NCBI GenBank assembly: GCA_020850735.1
Contig: JADZEE010000136.1
Span: 90,117-154,116, forward strand
DNA length: 64,000 nucleotides
DNA from: Gammaproteobacteria bacterium
GTDB taxonomy: Bacteria; Pseudomonadota; Gammaproteobacteria; JADZEE01
Direction: 5' to 3'
Part shown: positions 43,097 to 52,094 of the stretch, in pieces
Layout of the letters: every line of letters starts with the position of its first letter
Numbering within the stretch: the first letter of the stretch is position 1
The notes under the pieces: generated by a model
Told to the model about the DNA's origin: nothing
The model's database searches: none
What the model saw: the letters and a program-made list of their open reading frames with translations, nothing else
Translations under genes and position numbers: made by a program

Positions 43097-44394
43097 CCCA
43101 CCGTGAGGTCGTCGAGCTCGTAGAAGGTGCGCAGCGCCCGGTGCAGCAGAAAGGCGTCGTCGCTGCCGGCAAGCTCGCGGATCGAGTGCATGGCGAAGGT
43201 CGGCACGCCGACGTCGACAGTGCGCACGCCGAGGATGGAGGCGGTGTGCGGGCCGATCGTGCTGCCGCAACGCACGTCGCCACGCGACACGAAGCTCTGC
43301 ACCGGCACCCCGGCCAGCGCGCAGGCGTGCCGGAAAACGGCCACCGTCTCGCTGTTGGAGGCATAGGCCTGGCCGGCGTTGACCTTGATCGCCGGTCCGC
43401 CGTTGAGCAAGGGGCCATGGTTCGGGTCGTGGCGGTCGGGGAAGTTGGGATGCACACCGTGGGCGTTGTCGGTCGAAACGAATACCGACGCGGCGATCGC
43501 TCTCGTGCAGGCTTCGCCGGTGCCGGCGATCCGCTCGACGACGCTGCGCACGAACGTTCCGCGCGCACCGGCGGCGCTCGCGCTGCCGACCTCCTCATGA
43601 TCGTTGCACACCAGCATCTGTACCCCGACGGGTCGGGCGGTGAGCAGGGCCTCGAGGCCGGTGTAGCAGCTGAGCAGGTTGTCGAGGCGCGCCGAGGCGA
43701 TGAACTCGCGACGCAGGCCCACGTGTGCGGCCTTCTGGCTGTCGTAGAAAGCGAGCTCGGCGTCCAGGATCTCGGCGCCGGCGAGCGCGGGTTCCCCGGC
43801 CGCCAGCCGGGTGAGGACTTCCTGTCGCAGATCGAGCGTACCGCTGCCGGCCAGCGCCAGCACCGGTGGCAAATAGGTCTGTTTGTTGATCGCGCGATTG
43901 TCGTTCGCCTCCCGGTCGAGGTGTATGGCCAGACTCGGGATGGTGGCGATGGGCGTGCCGAAATCCACCAGCCGGTTCTCGAGCGTACCCTCGGCGGTGC
44001 GCAGTGTGACCCGGCCGGCGAGCGACAGGTCCCGATCGAACCACGGATTGAGCAGCGCGCCGCCGTACACCTCGACACCCGCCTGCCAGTAACCCTTGGC
44101 CTCGATCTCGGGTCGCGGTTTGACCTTCAGGCACGGACTGTCGGTATGGGCGCCGACGATGCGCAGTCCGCGCGCCGTCGCCGCGCGCCGGGCGAGCGTG
44201 AACGCGATGATCGCGGAGCCGTTGCGGGTGACGAAATACCGGCCGCCGCCCGCGAGCTTCCAGACGGCGGTCTCGACCAGCTCCCGGAAGCCGGCCGCGG
44301 CGAGGGCCGCGCGCAGGTTCGCCACCGCGTGGAACGGGGTCGGCGAACCGTCGAGGAACTGCAACAGGCCGCGATTGAAAGTCTCGTTCCGCAT
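43093..44394 (-). CDS. apeB: M18-family aminopeptidase
   Basis: This 433-residue zinc aminopeptidase is close to the family's usual length of about 430. It begins MRNETFNRGLLQFLDGSPTPFHAV, as in the Pseudomonas enzyme, so the ATG at 44394 is chosen over 44454. Metal ligands lie in GAHTDSPCLKVKP, CNDHEEVGS, and the later HGVHPNFPDRHDP and HSIRELAGSDD. It removes N-terminal acidic or other residues from cytosolic peptides. Its 3' end touches repeat copy A. Confidence 0.93.
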   Translation of the reverse strand: MRNETFNRGLLQFLDGSPTPFHAVANLRAALAAAGFRELVETAVWKLAGGGRYFVTRNGSAIIAFTLARRAATARGLRIVGAHTDSPCLKVKPRPEIEAKGYWQAGVEVYGGALLNPWFDRDLSLAGRVTLRTAEGTLENRLVDFGTPIATIPSLAIHLDREANDNRAINKQTYLPPVLALAGSGTLDLRQEVLTRLAAGEPALAGAEILDAELAFYDSQKAAHVGLRREFIASARLDNLLSCYTGLEALLTARPVGVQMLVCNDHEEVGSASAAGARGTFVRSVVERIAGTGEACTRAIAASVFVSTDNAHGVHPNFPDRHDPNHGPLLNGGPAIKVNAGQAYASNSETVAVFRHACALAGVPVQSFVSRGDVRCGSTIGPHTASILGVRTVDVGVPTFAMHSIRELAGSDDAFLLHRALRTFYELDDLTVG

Positions 44395-44495
44395 CTGCCA
44401 CACCCGCTGCTGACCCGCAGGCCGAAGACCGGCATTATCCCCAAACCATGGCATCCACGGCGACCGCCGCCGGTCGTTGCCGGCAGCCGGGCGAG

Positions 44496-45194
44496 CTAGC
44501 GCTGGCTGGTCTGAATGATGCCGCGCGCCTGTGCGGCGAAGGCCTCGCCGTCACCGCTGCCGCCGCTGATGAGATCCCAGCCCTCGGCATTGGGGATCCG
44601 TACCCCCTTGCGGACCGCCGGCCGCGCCTCGATGGCTGCCAGCCAGCGGCGCAGGTGCTCGAAGTCCTCGACACCGACACCGGACCAGCCATGGGTGGCG
44701 ACCCAGGACCAGTTCGCGATGTCGGCGATGGAGTACTCGCCGGCGAGGTACTCGTGCCGGGCGAGCTGACCATCGAGGACGCCGAACAGGCGCCGGACCT
44801 CGCCTTGATATCGGTCGATCGCCGCTTGGATTTTTTCCGGGAAATAGCGGTAGAACACGTTCGCCTGGCCCATCATCGGGCCGATGCCGCCCATCTGGAA
44901 CATGAGCCACGAGAGCGTGTGCGCGCGCGGGGCGCGCGCGGTGGGCAGCAGGCGGCCCGTCATTTCAGCGAGGTAGATGAGTATGGCGCCGGACTCGAAG
45001 ATGGCAAGCCGGTCCGCATCCGTATCGACGATCGCGGGAATGCGCCCGTTGGGATTGATCCGCAGGAATTCGGGACGCTTCTGCTCGCCCTTCATGATGT
45101 CCACGTGATGCAGCTCGTAGGGCACCTCCATCTCCTCCAGCGCAATGGAGGCCTTCCAGCCGTTCGGCGTACCTGCGGTGTACAGTTCGATCAT
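44496..45194 (-). CDS. Glutathione S-transferase, YfcG/YghU (nu-class) like
   Basis: This 232-residue protein has an N-terminal thioredoxin-like domain ([21 protein letters not shown]). The TPNGxK motif, the [11 protein letters not shown] cis-proline loop and the [11 protein letters not shown] glutathione motif mark the nu-class group. The C-terminal helical domain has [15 protein letters not shown]. Relatives show disulfide-reductase activity with bound glutathione. The GGAG site 6 bp before the ATG at 45194 fixes the start. Confidence 0.92.
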   Translation of the reverse strand: MIELYTAGTPNGWKASIALEEMEVPYELHHVDIMKGEQKRPEFLRINPNGRIPAIVDTDADRLAIFESGAILIYLAEMTGRLLPTARAPRAHTLSWLMFQMGGIGPMMGQANVFYRYFPEKIQAAIDRYQGEVRRLFGVLDGQLARHEYLAGEYSIADIANWSWVATHGWSGVGVEDFEHLRRWLAAIEARPAVRKGVRIPNAEGWDLISGGSGDGEAFAAQARGIIQTSQR

Positions 45195-45478
45195 CGCGCG
45201 CTCCGGGGTCGTTGACGGGGACAGCCGGCCGCCCGTGCGGCTCGGATCACGACGGTCGCCACCCGGCCGGTCTGTGCGGCCGGGTGCGCCGACGGTCGCT
45301 GATGCTACCCCGGGCGCCGGTCTGCCGGAACCGTTCTGCGCCGGCACGAATGCGCCCGGCGCATGCACGAACGCCGGGAACTTCCCGGTGCCGCGGCGAC
45401 GGCGACCGCGGTCGCGCGCGCCGTCGCGCCCGGTTACTCTAGCGCACGGTCCGCTGGTGCCCCGGGGAGGCGTGCTCT

Positions 45479-46663
45479 ATGGACATCACTTATTCCGCCC
45501 AGGAGCTCGCCTTCCGAGACGAAGTGCGAGCCTGGATCGGCGCGAATCTGCCGCCGGATCTGCGCGAGCGGGTCGAGAGCTATGCGCATTTGGGTCGCGA
45601 GGACCTGCTGCGCTGGCACCGGATCCTCGCGGACAAAGGCTGGGTCGCGCCACACTGGCCCGAGCAGTGGGGCGGCACCGGCTGGAACGTCGTGCAGCGA
45701 TACCTGTTCGAGGAAGAGTGCGGCTACGCGGGCGCACCCCCGATCGTGCCCTTCGGTGTGGCGATGTGCGCGCCGGTACTGCTGCGCTTCGGCACCGAGG
45801 CGCAGCAGCGGCGCTTTCTGCCGCGCATCTACCATGGCGAGGATTTCTGGTGCCAGGGTTACTCGGAGCCGGGTTCCGGCTCGGACCTGGCGTCGCTGAA
45901 GACGCGCGCCGTGCGCGATGGCGATGGCTACCTCGTCAACGGCCAGAAGATCTGGACGACCATGGCGCAGTTCGCCGACTGGATCTTCTGCCTGGTGCGC
46001 ACGGATCCGGCGGCTGCCAGAAAACAGGACGGGATCTCGTTCCTGCTCATCGACATGAAGAGCCCGGGCGTGAGCGTGCGCCCGCTCATGCTGATGGACG
46101 GTCGCCAGGAGGTGAACGAGGTGTTCTTCGACGACGTCCGCGTGCCGGTCGAAAACCTCGTGCACGAGCAGGATCAGGGCTGGACCGTCGCCAAGTACCT
46201 GCTCGGCCACGAGCGCATGAACACCGGTCGCATCGGCGAATCCAAACGCGAGCTGGAAAAGCTCAAGGCGCTGGCCGCCCGGGAGCGGCGCGACGGCCAG
46301 CCGCTCCTGCGGGACGTGCGTTTTCGCGACCGGCTCTCGCGCCTGGAAATCGAGCTGACGGCGCTGGAGCTCACCAACCTGAGGTTTCTCGATCGCATGC
46401 GTCGCAGCGGCGAGCCGCCGGGCGCCGACGTGTCGATGCTCAAGATCAAGGGGACCGAGATCCAGCAGGGCCTGACCGAGCTGATGATGCAGGCGGTCGG
46501 TCCGCTCGCGCAGCCGCTCGCGCCGACCGAGCCGTACAACGACTTCGACACCCGCACGGCCGCGCTCGTGCCGCGTTACTGCAACTACCGCAAGACGACG
46601 ATCTACGCGGGATCGAACGAGATCCAGCGCAACATCATCGCCAAGGCGTGGCTCGGCCTGTAG
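45479..46663 (+). CDS. Acyl-CoA dehydrogenase, pimeloyl-CoA dehydrogenase large-subunit type
   Basis: This 394-residue FAD enzyme has HWPEQWGGTGWNVVQRYLFEEE, the FAD/substrate motif QGYSEPGSGSDLASLKT and NGQKIWTTMAQFADWIF. The C-terminus is YAGSNEIQRNIIAKAWLGL. It resembles PimC-like subunits, which act with a second, shorter acyl-CoA dehydrogenase encoded next to them. The pair oxidises dicarboxylyl- or branched acyl-CoA. A GGGGAGG site is 8 bp before the ATG. The following gene begins 9 bp later. Confidence 0.9.
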   Translation: MDITYSAQELAFRDEVRAWIGANLPPDLRERVESYAHLGREDLLRWHRILADKGWVAPHWPEQWGGTGWNVVQRYLFEEECGYAGAPPIVPFGVAMCAPVLLRFGTEAQQRRFLPRIYHGEDFWCQGYSEPGSGSDLASLKTRAVRDGDGYLVNGQKIWTTMAQFADWIFCLVRTDPAAARKQDGISFLLIDMKSPGVSVRPLMLMDGRQEVNEVFFDDVRVPVENLVHEQDQGWTVAKYLLGHERMNTGRIGESKRELEKLKALAARERRDGQPLLRDVRFRDRLSRLEIELTALELTNLRFLDRMRRSGEPPGADVSMLKIKGTEIQQGLTELMMQAVGPLAQPLAPTEPYNDFDTRTAALVPRYCNYRKTTIYAGSNEIQRNIIAKAWLGL

Positions 46664-46672
46664 GAGACGGCC

Positions 46673-47809
46673 ATGGATTTCGAGTACACACAGGAGCAGC
46701 GGATCCTCGCCGACGCCGTCGCGCGCTTCGCGCAGCGGGACTACGGTTTCGAGGCGCGGCGGCGCATCCTCGAATCGGAGTCCGGCTGCAGCGACGAGGT
46801 CTGGCGTACGTTCGCGGACATGGGGCTGCTCGGCTTGTCGCTGCCGTCGGCCTGGGGCGGTTTCGACGGCGGCGCGGTCGACCTGTTCGCCGTGATGGAG
46901 ACCATCGGCGAGGCGCTCGTGATCGAACCATTCGTGCCGACGGTCGGTCTGGGCGCGCGGCTGCTCGCGCGCGGCGCCAGCCCGGACCTGTGCGGGCGCG
47001 TGTTGCCCGCCGTGGTCGAGGGCCGGTGCAAGCTCGCCTTCGCACACGCCGAGCGCGGTGCGCGTTACGATCTCGCGCAAGTGGCGACCCGTGCGCAGCG
47101 TAACGAGGATCGCTGGCGGCTCGATGGCAGCAAATGCGTGGTGCTCGGCGCCCCGCTGGCCGATTACCTCCTCGTGTCCGCGCGGACCGGCTCGGATACC
47201 TGCGCCGCTGACGGGATCAGTGTGTTTCTCGTCGATCGCGACGCCCCCGGGCTCGGTATCAAGCCCTACCGGACGGTGGATGCGCAGCGCGCCGCCGATC
47301 TCGAGCTCGAGGGCGTGATGGTGGATGCCGGCAGCATCGTGGGTCCGACGGGCGGTGCCCACGCGCTCATCGAAGAGGCCGTGGATTTCGCCACCGCGCT
47401 CGTGTGCGCGGAAGCCGTGGGCGCGATGCGCCATGCGAACGCGGCGACTCTCGAGTACCTCAAGACGCGCCGGCAGTTCGGGGTGCCCATCGGCAGCTTC
47501 CAGGCCCTGCAGCACCGCATGGTCGACATGGTGATCAGCGTCGAGCAGTCGCGGTCGATGGCCTGTCTCGCCTGTGCGCAGGTCGACGGTGCGGTGGACG
47601 CAAGCGCCCGTGCGCGCGCGGTGTCGGCGGCCAAGGTAAAGATCGCCGACGCCTGCCGGCACGTGAGCCAGGAAGCGGTGCAGCTGCACGGCGGCATGGG
47701 CATGACCGAGGAACTGAAGGTGTCACACACCTTCCGCCGCCTGACGATGATCGCCCAGCAGTTCGGTGACGCCGACCACCATCTCGATCGTCTCGCCCGG
47801 CTCGATTGA
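46673..47809 (+). CDS. Acyl-CoA dehydrogenase, pimeloyl-CoA dehydrogenase small-subunit type
   Basis: This 378-residue partner of the previous gene keeps the overall acyl-CoA dehydrogenase fold (FEYTQEQRILADAVARFAQR, GLSLPSAWGGFDGG, VQLHGGMGMTEELKVSHTFRRL). The middle FAD-binding segment is less conserved (RWRLDGSKCVVLGAPLADYLL). That asymmetry fits a heterotetramer in which the two subunits share the FAD and substrate sites. GGAG lies 7 bp before the ATG. In benzoate degraders such pairs handle pimeloyl-CoA downstream of ring cleavage, but steroid- or terpene-type substrates are also possible. Confidence 0.88.
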   Translation: MDFEYTQEQRILADAVARFAQRDYGFEARRRILESESGCSDEVWRTFADMGLLGLSLPSAWGGFDGGAVDLFAVMETIGEALVIEPFVPTVGLGARLLARGASPDLCGRVLPAVVEGRCKLAFAHAERGARYDLAQVATRAQRNEDRWRLDGSKCVVLGAPLADYLLVSARTGSDTCAADGISVFLVDRDAPGLGIKPYRTVDAQRAADLELEGVMVDAGSIVGPTGGAHALIEEAVDFATALVCAEAVGAMRHANAATLEYLKTRRQFGVPIGSFQALQHRMVDMVISVEQSRSMACLACAQVDGAVDASARARAVSAAKVKIADACRHVSQEAVQLHGGMGMTEELKVSHTFRRLTMIAQQFGDADHHLDRLARLD

Positions 47810-47882
47810 TCCTCACCGCCCGCACGGCGGGGCGCACGCCCGCACGGCCGGCCAGCGGCGCGGGCGCCGGCGCGGCGGCACG

Positions 47883-49031
47883 TTGCTGAACGAGCGCCAG
47901 CGCACGCTGACGGCGGTGATCGCCTGCATCGCCGTCTATGGTCTCACGCTCGGTTTCTCCACACCGCTGCTGTCGCTGATCCTCGAGTCGCGTGGCGTCG
48001 GCCGGACGTGGATCGGGCTCAACGCGGTGATGCCGTCGCTGTCACTGGTGCTGTTCTCGCCCTACATCCCGCGGCTGGTGGCGGCGTTCGGGCTGCGGCG
48101 CCTGCTCGTGGCCTGCCTGGGCATCGATCTCGTGCTGCTGCTCGCGCTGCCGCTGTTCGATCATCTCGGTGCCTGGTTCGCGATCCGCCTGCTGATGGGC
48201 ATGACCCTCGGCGGTCTGTTCGTCGCCGCCGAGACCTGGATCAATGCCATCACCGCGGATGCCGTGCGCGGCCGGGTCATCGCCACCTACAACTCGGTCT
48301 TTTACCTCACGGCCGCGGTCGGCCCGGCGTTGATCGCGCTCACGGGCACGGCCGGGTATACCCCGTTTTTGATCGCCGGGGCGTTCATTCTGCTGGCCGG
48401 CGTGCCCCTGCGCTGGGCCACCGACGGCGGCGGTTTCGATACCGGATCCGAGATCCGCTTCAGCCTGCGGGGTTTTCTCGCCGCCGCACCGGTGCTCGCG
48501 CTGGCCGTGGGCCTGTTCGCGCTCATCGACTTCGTGCTCGCGGCACTGTTGCCGGTGTACGGCGTACGCAACGGGCTGACGCCCGGCGCAGCCGCGTTGC
48601 TGCTCACCGTCGTTGCCCTCGGTCGCATCGTTCTGCAGCTGCCCATCGGTTGGATCGCCGATCGCAGCGACCGCGTGCGTACCCTGTACACCTGTATCGC
48701 GGTGACCGGCATCGGCATGCTCGCTTTGCCCTGGGCCGTGACGGCACCGCCATGGGGACCCGCGGTGATTTTCGTCTGGGGCGGTGTCGCCGGCGGCATC
48801 TACACCGTGGCCCTGACCCTGGTGGGCGATCGCTTCCATGGCGCCGGGCTGGTGGTCGCCAATGCGGCGATCGGCGTCATCTGGGGCATCGGCGGCATCC
48901 TCGGACCCGCTGCCACGGGCGTCGCAATGGACGTGTGGGATCCACACGGTTTCGTGCTCGTACCGGCGCTGGCCTGCGCCGCGACACTCGTCGCCGCCGG
49001 CCGCCTCGAGCCGGCCCGGCGCACGGGCTGA
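47883..49031 (+). CDS. MFS transporter
   Basis: This 382-residue protein has 12 predicted TM helices. The first is VIACIAVYGLTLGFSTPLLSL. A motif-A-like loop (PYIPRLVAAFGLRRLLVA) and GRVIATYNSVFYLTAAVGPALIAL follow. It resembles the YcaD-like branch of the major facilitator superfamily. The start is uncertain. The track's 47766 start overlaps the dehydrogenase gene; TTG 47883 (LLNERQRTLTAV) is the best-placed candidate, with no good ribosome site. It may export or import a product of the acyl-CoA dehydrogenase pair just upstream. Confidence 0.82.
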   Translation: MLNERQRTLTAVIACIAVYGLTLGFSTPLLSLILESRGVGRTWIGLNAVMPSLSLVLFSPYIPRLVAAFGLRRLLVACLGIDLVLLLALPLFDHLGAWFAIRLLMGMTLGGLFVAAETWINAITADAVRGRVIATYNSVFYLTAAVGPALIALTGTAGYTPFLIAGAFILLAGVPLRWATDGGGFDTGSEIRFSLRGFLAAAPVLALAVGLFALIDFVLAALLPVYGVRNGLTPGAAALLLTVVALGRIVLQLPIGWIADRSDRVRTLYTCIAVTGIGMLALPWAVTAPPWGPAVIFVWGGVAGGIYTVALTLVGDRFHGAGLVVANAAIGVIWGIGGILGPAATGVAMDVWDPHGFVLVPALACAATLVAAGRLEPARRTG

Positions 49032-49145
49032 GCGCGGCGAGCGTGTAGAATCGGGACCGGTAGCCTCGCCGCCCGGCCGCGCAGTACCGGGGCGCGGTCC
49101 GAACGTTCCGACAGCCGCTGGCCCGACATGATGCGCTCCTGCAAG

Positions 49146-49274
49146 CTCAGAGCTCGCGAAACATTCACCGGCCGCAGCAAGACCGTTCCCGGGCGTTTCT
49201 GGCCAGGTGCGGGGGCGCACGAAATCGCGCGCCTGGCGGGCCTAAGGCGCGGTGATGGTTTCACGAGCTCTCAG
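49146..49274. repeat. Dispersed repeat, copy B (129 bp) with 17-bp terminal inverted repeats
   Basis: The left end CTCAGAGCTCGCGAAAC (49146-49162) and right end GTTTCACGAGCTCTCAG (49258-49274) are inverted repeats with two mismatches in 17. The inside matches copy A at about 42.9 kb. It lies in the gap between the MFS and patatin genes. No coding sequence is seen within it. Confidence 0.7.
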
Positions 49275-49354
49275 TGTTCCCGATCCGTCGCCGATTCGCG
49301 TTGCCGGCCGCGCGCTCGACACGCCGGCAACGCGCGCGGCCGGCGCCTGAGACC

Positions 49355-50308
49355 GTGATCGGCGTGAGCACCGCCCGCGTATCCGGACCGCGCATCGGCA
49401 TCGCACTTGGCAGCGGCGCAGCCCGCGGCTGGGCGCACATCGGTGTGTTGCAGGCGCTCGAGGAGACCGGTATCCGGCCGGCCGTGGTGTGCGGCACGTC
49501 GATCGGGGCGCTGGTCGGCGGTGCTTACGTCCTCGGTAACCTGGGCGCGCTCGAGCGCTGGGTGCGCGAGCTCAACTGGGGGCGTTTCCTGCGCCTGTTC
49601 GACGTGCACCTGGTCGGCGGCGGGTTCATCGAGGGGGAACGCTTCGTCGATGCCGTGCGCGGCGACACGGCGGACGTCGATATCGACACCCTGGCGTTGC
49701 CGTTCGCCGCAATCGCGACCGACTTTCACACCGGGCAGGAGATCTGGCTGCAGCGCGGCTCGCTGTTCGACGCCATCCGGGCCTCGATCGCCCTGCCGGG
49801 ATTGTTCACACCGGTCGCGCGTGATGCGGCGTTGCTCGTGGACGGCGGGCTGGTCAATCCGGTGCCGGTGTCCGTGTGCCGGGCGCTGGGTGCCGAGCGC
49901 GTAATCGCGGTGAATCTCAACGGCGACATCGTCGGTCGCCACGGCGCCACGCGCCGGGTCGAGCCGCCGGCTTGCGTCGACGGCGCGACCGACGAAACCG
50001 ATCTGGTCGGCCGGCTTTCACAGCAGATCGTGTCGACCCTGCGCAGCCTGCCCGGCGCCGAGAACATGCTCAAGGCACGCCCGCGCGACGCGCGTCCCGG
50101 TCTGCTCGACGTCGTCGCGGGTGCATTGAACATCATGCAGGACAGGATCACCCGCAGTCGCATGGCCGGCGATCCGCCCGACGTCCTGCTGGCGCCGCGC
50201 CTGGCGCAGATCGGCCTGCTGGAGTTCGCGCGTGCCGCGGAAGCCATCGAGGAGGGCCGGCGCTGCGTGCGCGCGATGCGCCCGGCGCTGGAGGACATGC
50301 TGCGATGA
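49355..50308 (+). CDS. Patatin-like phospholipase (RssA-type)
   Basis: This 317-residue serine hydrolase has the oxyanion motif GSGAARGWAHIGVLQAL, the nucleophile elbow GTSIGALVGG and the catalytic Asp in VDGGLVNPVPVSV. Those three mark a patatin of the RssA/NTE group. The GTG at 49355 (VIGVSTARVSGPRIG) is chosen over the track start 49274, which lies in repeat copy B. GTG 49364 is also possible. It should deacylate phospholipids at the membrane. A short gap precedes the ferric-reductase-like gene. Confidence 0.88.
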   Translation: MIGVSTARVSGPRIGIALGSGAARGWAHIGVLQALEETGIRPAVVCGTSIGALVGGAYVLGNLGALERWVRELNWGRFLRLFDVHLVGGGFIEGERFVDAVRGDTADVDIDTLALPFAAIATDFHTGQEIWLQRGSLFDAIRASIALPGLFTPVARDAALLVDGGLVNPVPVSVCRALGAERVIAVNLNGDIVGRHGATRRVEPPACVDGATDETDLVGRLSQQIVSTLRSLPGAENMLKARPRDARPGLLDVVAGALNIMQDRITRSRMAGDPPDVLLAPRLAQIGLLEFARAAEAIEEGRRCVRAMRPALEDMLR

Positions 50309-50330
50309 GCGGCGCCGGGCGTCACGGCGC

Positions 50331-51635
50331 ATGCTGACGCGGGCGGCCGCGCGCCGGCGCTGCGGCAATCCGGCCGTGATCGTGCTCGTCGCCGTGCCGG
50401 TGCTCGCCGCCCTGCCGGCCGTGAACGGCGCCTCCGTCGCGACTCTGTTGCACGGTGCCGGCGAGGTCGCCGGCGTTGCCGGCCTCGCGCTGATGCTGCT
50501 CGCGGGTGCGCTGAGCGTGCGGATCCCGGGGTTCGACCGCCACTTCGGTGGTCTGACCCGCCTGTGGCGCACGCATCACCTGCTCGGCGCGGGCGCGTTG
50601 CTGCTGGTGTTCGCGCACCCGCTGCTGCTGGCCTTCGCCGCGGCGGACGATTCGCTCGCCGGCGCCGCGCGCACGCTGCTGCCGGGGCCGCAGCTCGTCG
50701 CGGTCTGGCTCGGCTGGGCCGCGCTGGGTGCGATGCTGGTGTTCCTGGCACCGACGTTCGCGTTCTTCGGGGCGCCGGAATACCAGCGCTGGAAGCGCCT
50801 GCACGGTCTTGCCGGCCTCGCCCTGTTCCTCGGTCTCGCGCACGGTCTGGCGCTCGGCCGTGGCGAGCTGCGCTGGCTCTGGGCCGCCTACGGCCTGCTC
50901 GCACTGGCTGCGTACGCCTATCGTCGCGTGCTCGCGCGCCGCTTCGGGCGCCTGCCGTTTGGCGTGCGCGAGCTCGTGCGGCGCTCGAGCGCCGTCGTCG
51001 AGATCGCTCTCGTGCCGCGCGAGCGCGCGCTGCGCTATCGCCCTGGCCAGTTCATCTACCTGACCCCGCTCGATCCCGGGCTCGCCGCCGGCCTTGGCGA
51101 GGAGCATCCGTACACGCTGACGTCGGCGCCGGCGGAAACGGGGCTGCGTGTCGCGGTGAAAGGACTTGGCGATGCCAGCCGCGCCCTGCAACGCATCGCG
51201 CCCGGCAGCGCGGTGCAGGTGGAAGGTCCGTACGGAGACTTTTTTCCGACCGCCGGGGACACGGTGCCGGAGCTGTGGATCGCCGGCGGCATCGGCATCG
51301 CGCCATTCATCGGTCGCCTGCGTGACCTGGCGGCCGGCGGTGCGTCCGCGGACGTCGTGCTCATCTACTGCGTGCAGGATGAGGCTCGGGCGGATTTTGC
51401 CGGCGAGCTGCGCGATCTCGCCGCGCGTGTCACCGGGGTGCGCCTGTCGCTGCATCTGTACTGCCGCGAGGGCGCGCTAGACGGCCGCTACATCGACGCC
51501 TGCTGCCCGGATGCCCGCCATCGCGAGGTTTACATCTGCGGCCCGGCCGCGCTGGCCGGCGTCGCCCGCAAGGCGCTGCGCGCCCGCGGCGTGCGGCGCG
51601 CGCGGATCCATACCGAGGAGTTCACACTGCTGTGA
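50331..51635 (+). CDS. Ferric reductase-like transmembrane flavohaem oxidoreductase
   Basis: This 434-residue protein has an N-terminal membrane part of about six helices with haem-ligand type histidines (RTHHLLGAG, VFAHPLLLAF, KRLHGLAGLALFLGLAHG). A cytosolic FAD-binding domain follows (LRYRPGQFIYLTP, EEHPYTLTSAP), then an NAD(P)-binding domain (LWIAGGIGIAPFIGRL, YICGPAAL). It thus resembles NADPH oxidase/ferric reductase proteins. It probably moves electrons from NAD(P)H across the membrane. The ATG at 50331 is preferred over 50232. Its stop overlaps the GTG of the cytochrome b5-like gene, a likely electron acceptor. Confidence 0.88.
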   Translation: MLTRAAARRRCGNPAVIVLVAVPVLAALPAVNGASVATLLHGAGEVAGVAGLALMLLAGALSVRIPGFDRHFGGLTRLWRTHHLLGAGALLLVFAHPLLLAFAAADDSLAGAARTLLPGPQLVAVWLGWAALGAMLVFLAPTFAFFGAPEYQRWKRLHGLAGLALFLGLAHGLALGRGELRWLWAAYGLLALAAYAYRRVLARRFGRLPFGVRELVRRSSAVVEIALVPRERALRYRPGQFIYLTPLDPGLAAGLGEEHPYTLTSAPAETGLRVAVKGLGDASRALQRIAPGSAVQVEGPYGDFFPTAGDTVPELWIAGGIGIAPFIGRLRDLAAGGASADVVLIYCVQDEARADFAGELRDLAARVTGVRLSLHLYCREGALDGRYIDACCPDARHREVYICGPAALAGVARKALRARGVRRARIHTEEFTLL

Positions 51636-51991
51636 AAAAGCTCATGTACTCGGCGTTCATCGCCTTCTGCGCGAGTGTCGCGACCATCGTCGCCCTCGAT
51701 CTGCTCGTGCCCGCCGCCGGCCGGGCGCAGTCGTCCGGCGCTGCGCGGCGTATAGACGCTGCCGAACTCGCCCGCCATGGTGAGCCGGGCGATTGCTGGC
51801 TGGCGATCGACGGCAAGGTCTATGCCGTCACCGACTACGTTCCCTCGCATCCCTCGGCGCCCGAGGTCGTAACCCGCTGGTGCGGCCGCGAGGCGAGCGA
51901 GGCGTTCGCCACCAAGGGCACCGGGCGCCCGCACAGTGCGTCCGCACGCGCAAGCCTCGAACCGCTCTACGTCGGCGACTACATACCCTGA
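51632..51991 (+). CDS. Exported cytochrome b5-like haem protein
   Basis: This 119-residue protein has a signal anchor (MYSAFIAFCASVATIVALDLLV) and a cytochrome b5 fold. The elements are CWLAIDGKVYAVTDYVPSHPSAP with haem ligand H73, and RPHSASARASLEPLYVGDYIP with ligand H101. The canonical HPGG is HPSAP. It starts at a GTG whose GTGA overlaps the reductase gene stop, so the two are translated together. Electrons from the flavohaem reductase may reach it in the periplasm. Confidence 0.87.
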   Translation: MKKLMYSAFIAFCASVATIVALDLLVPAAGRAQSSGAARRIDAAELARHGEPGDCWLAIDGKVYAVTDYVPSHPSAPEVVTRWCGREASEAFATKGTGRPHSASARASLEPLYVGDYIP

Positions 51992-52094
51992 CCGCGGCGC
52001 AACGTCGGCTGCGGCACGACAGTGTCCCCACGGCGCGGCGTGCGCGCGAACTGCCGTGACAGCGACCTTCGGCTCCGGCACGATGTCGCCTGTC

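Noticed and set aside
42130-44499. 789-residue plus-strand ORF across the MAPEG gene and apeB
   Set aside because: It runs through two recognised genes and the repeat in the wrong frame or antisense; no domain is seen.
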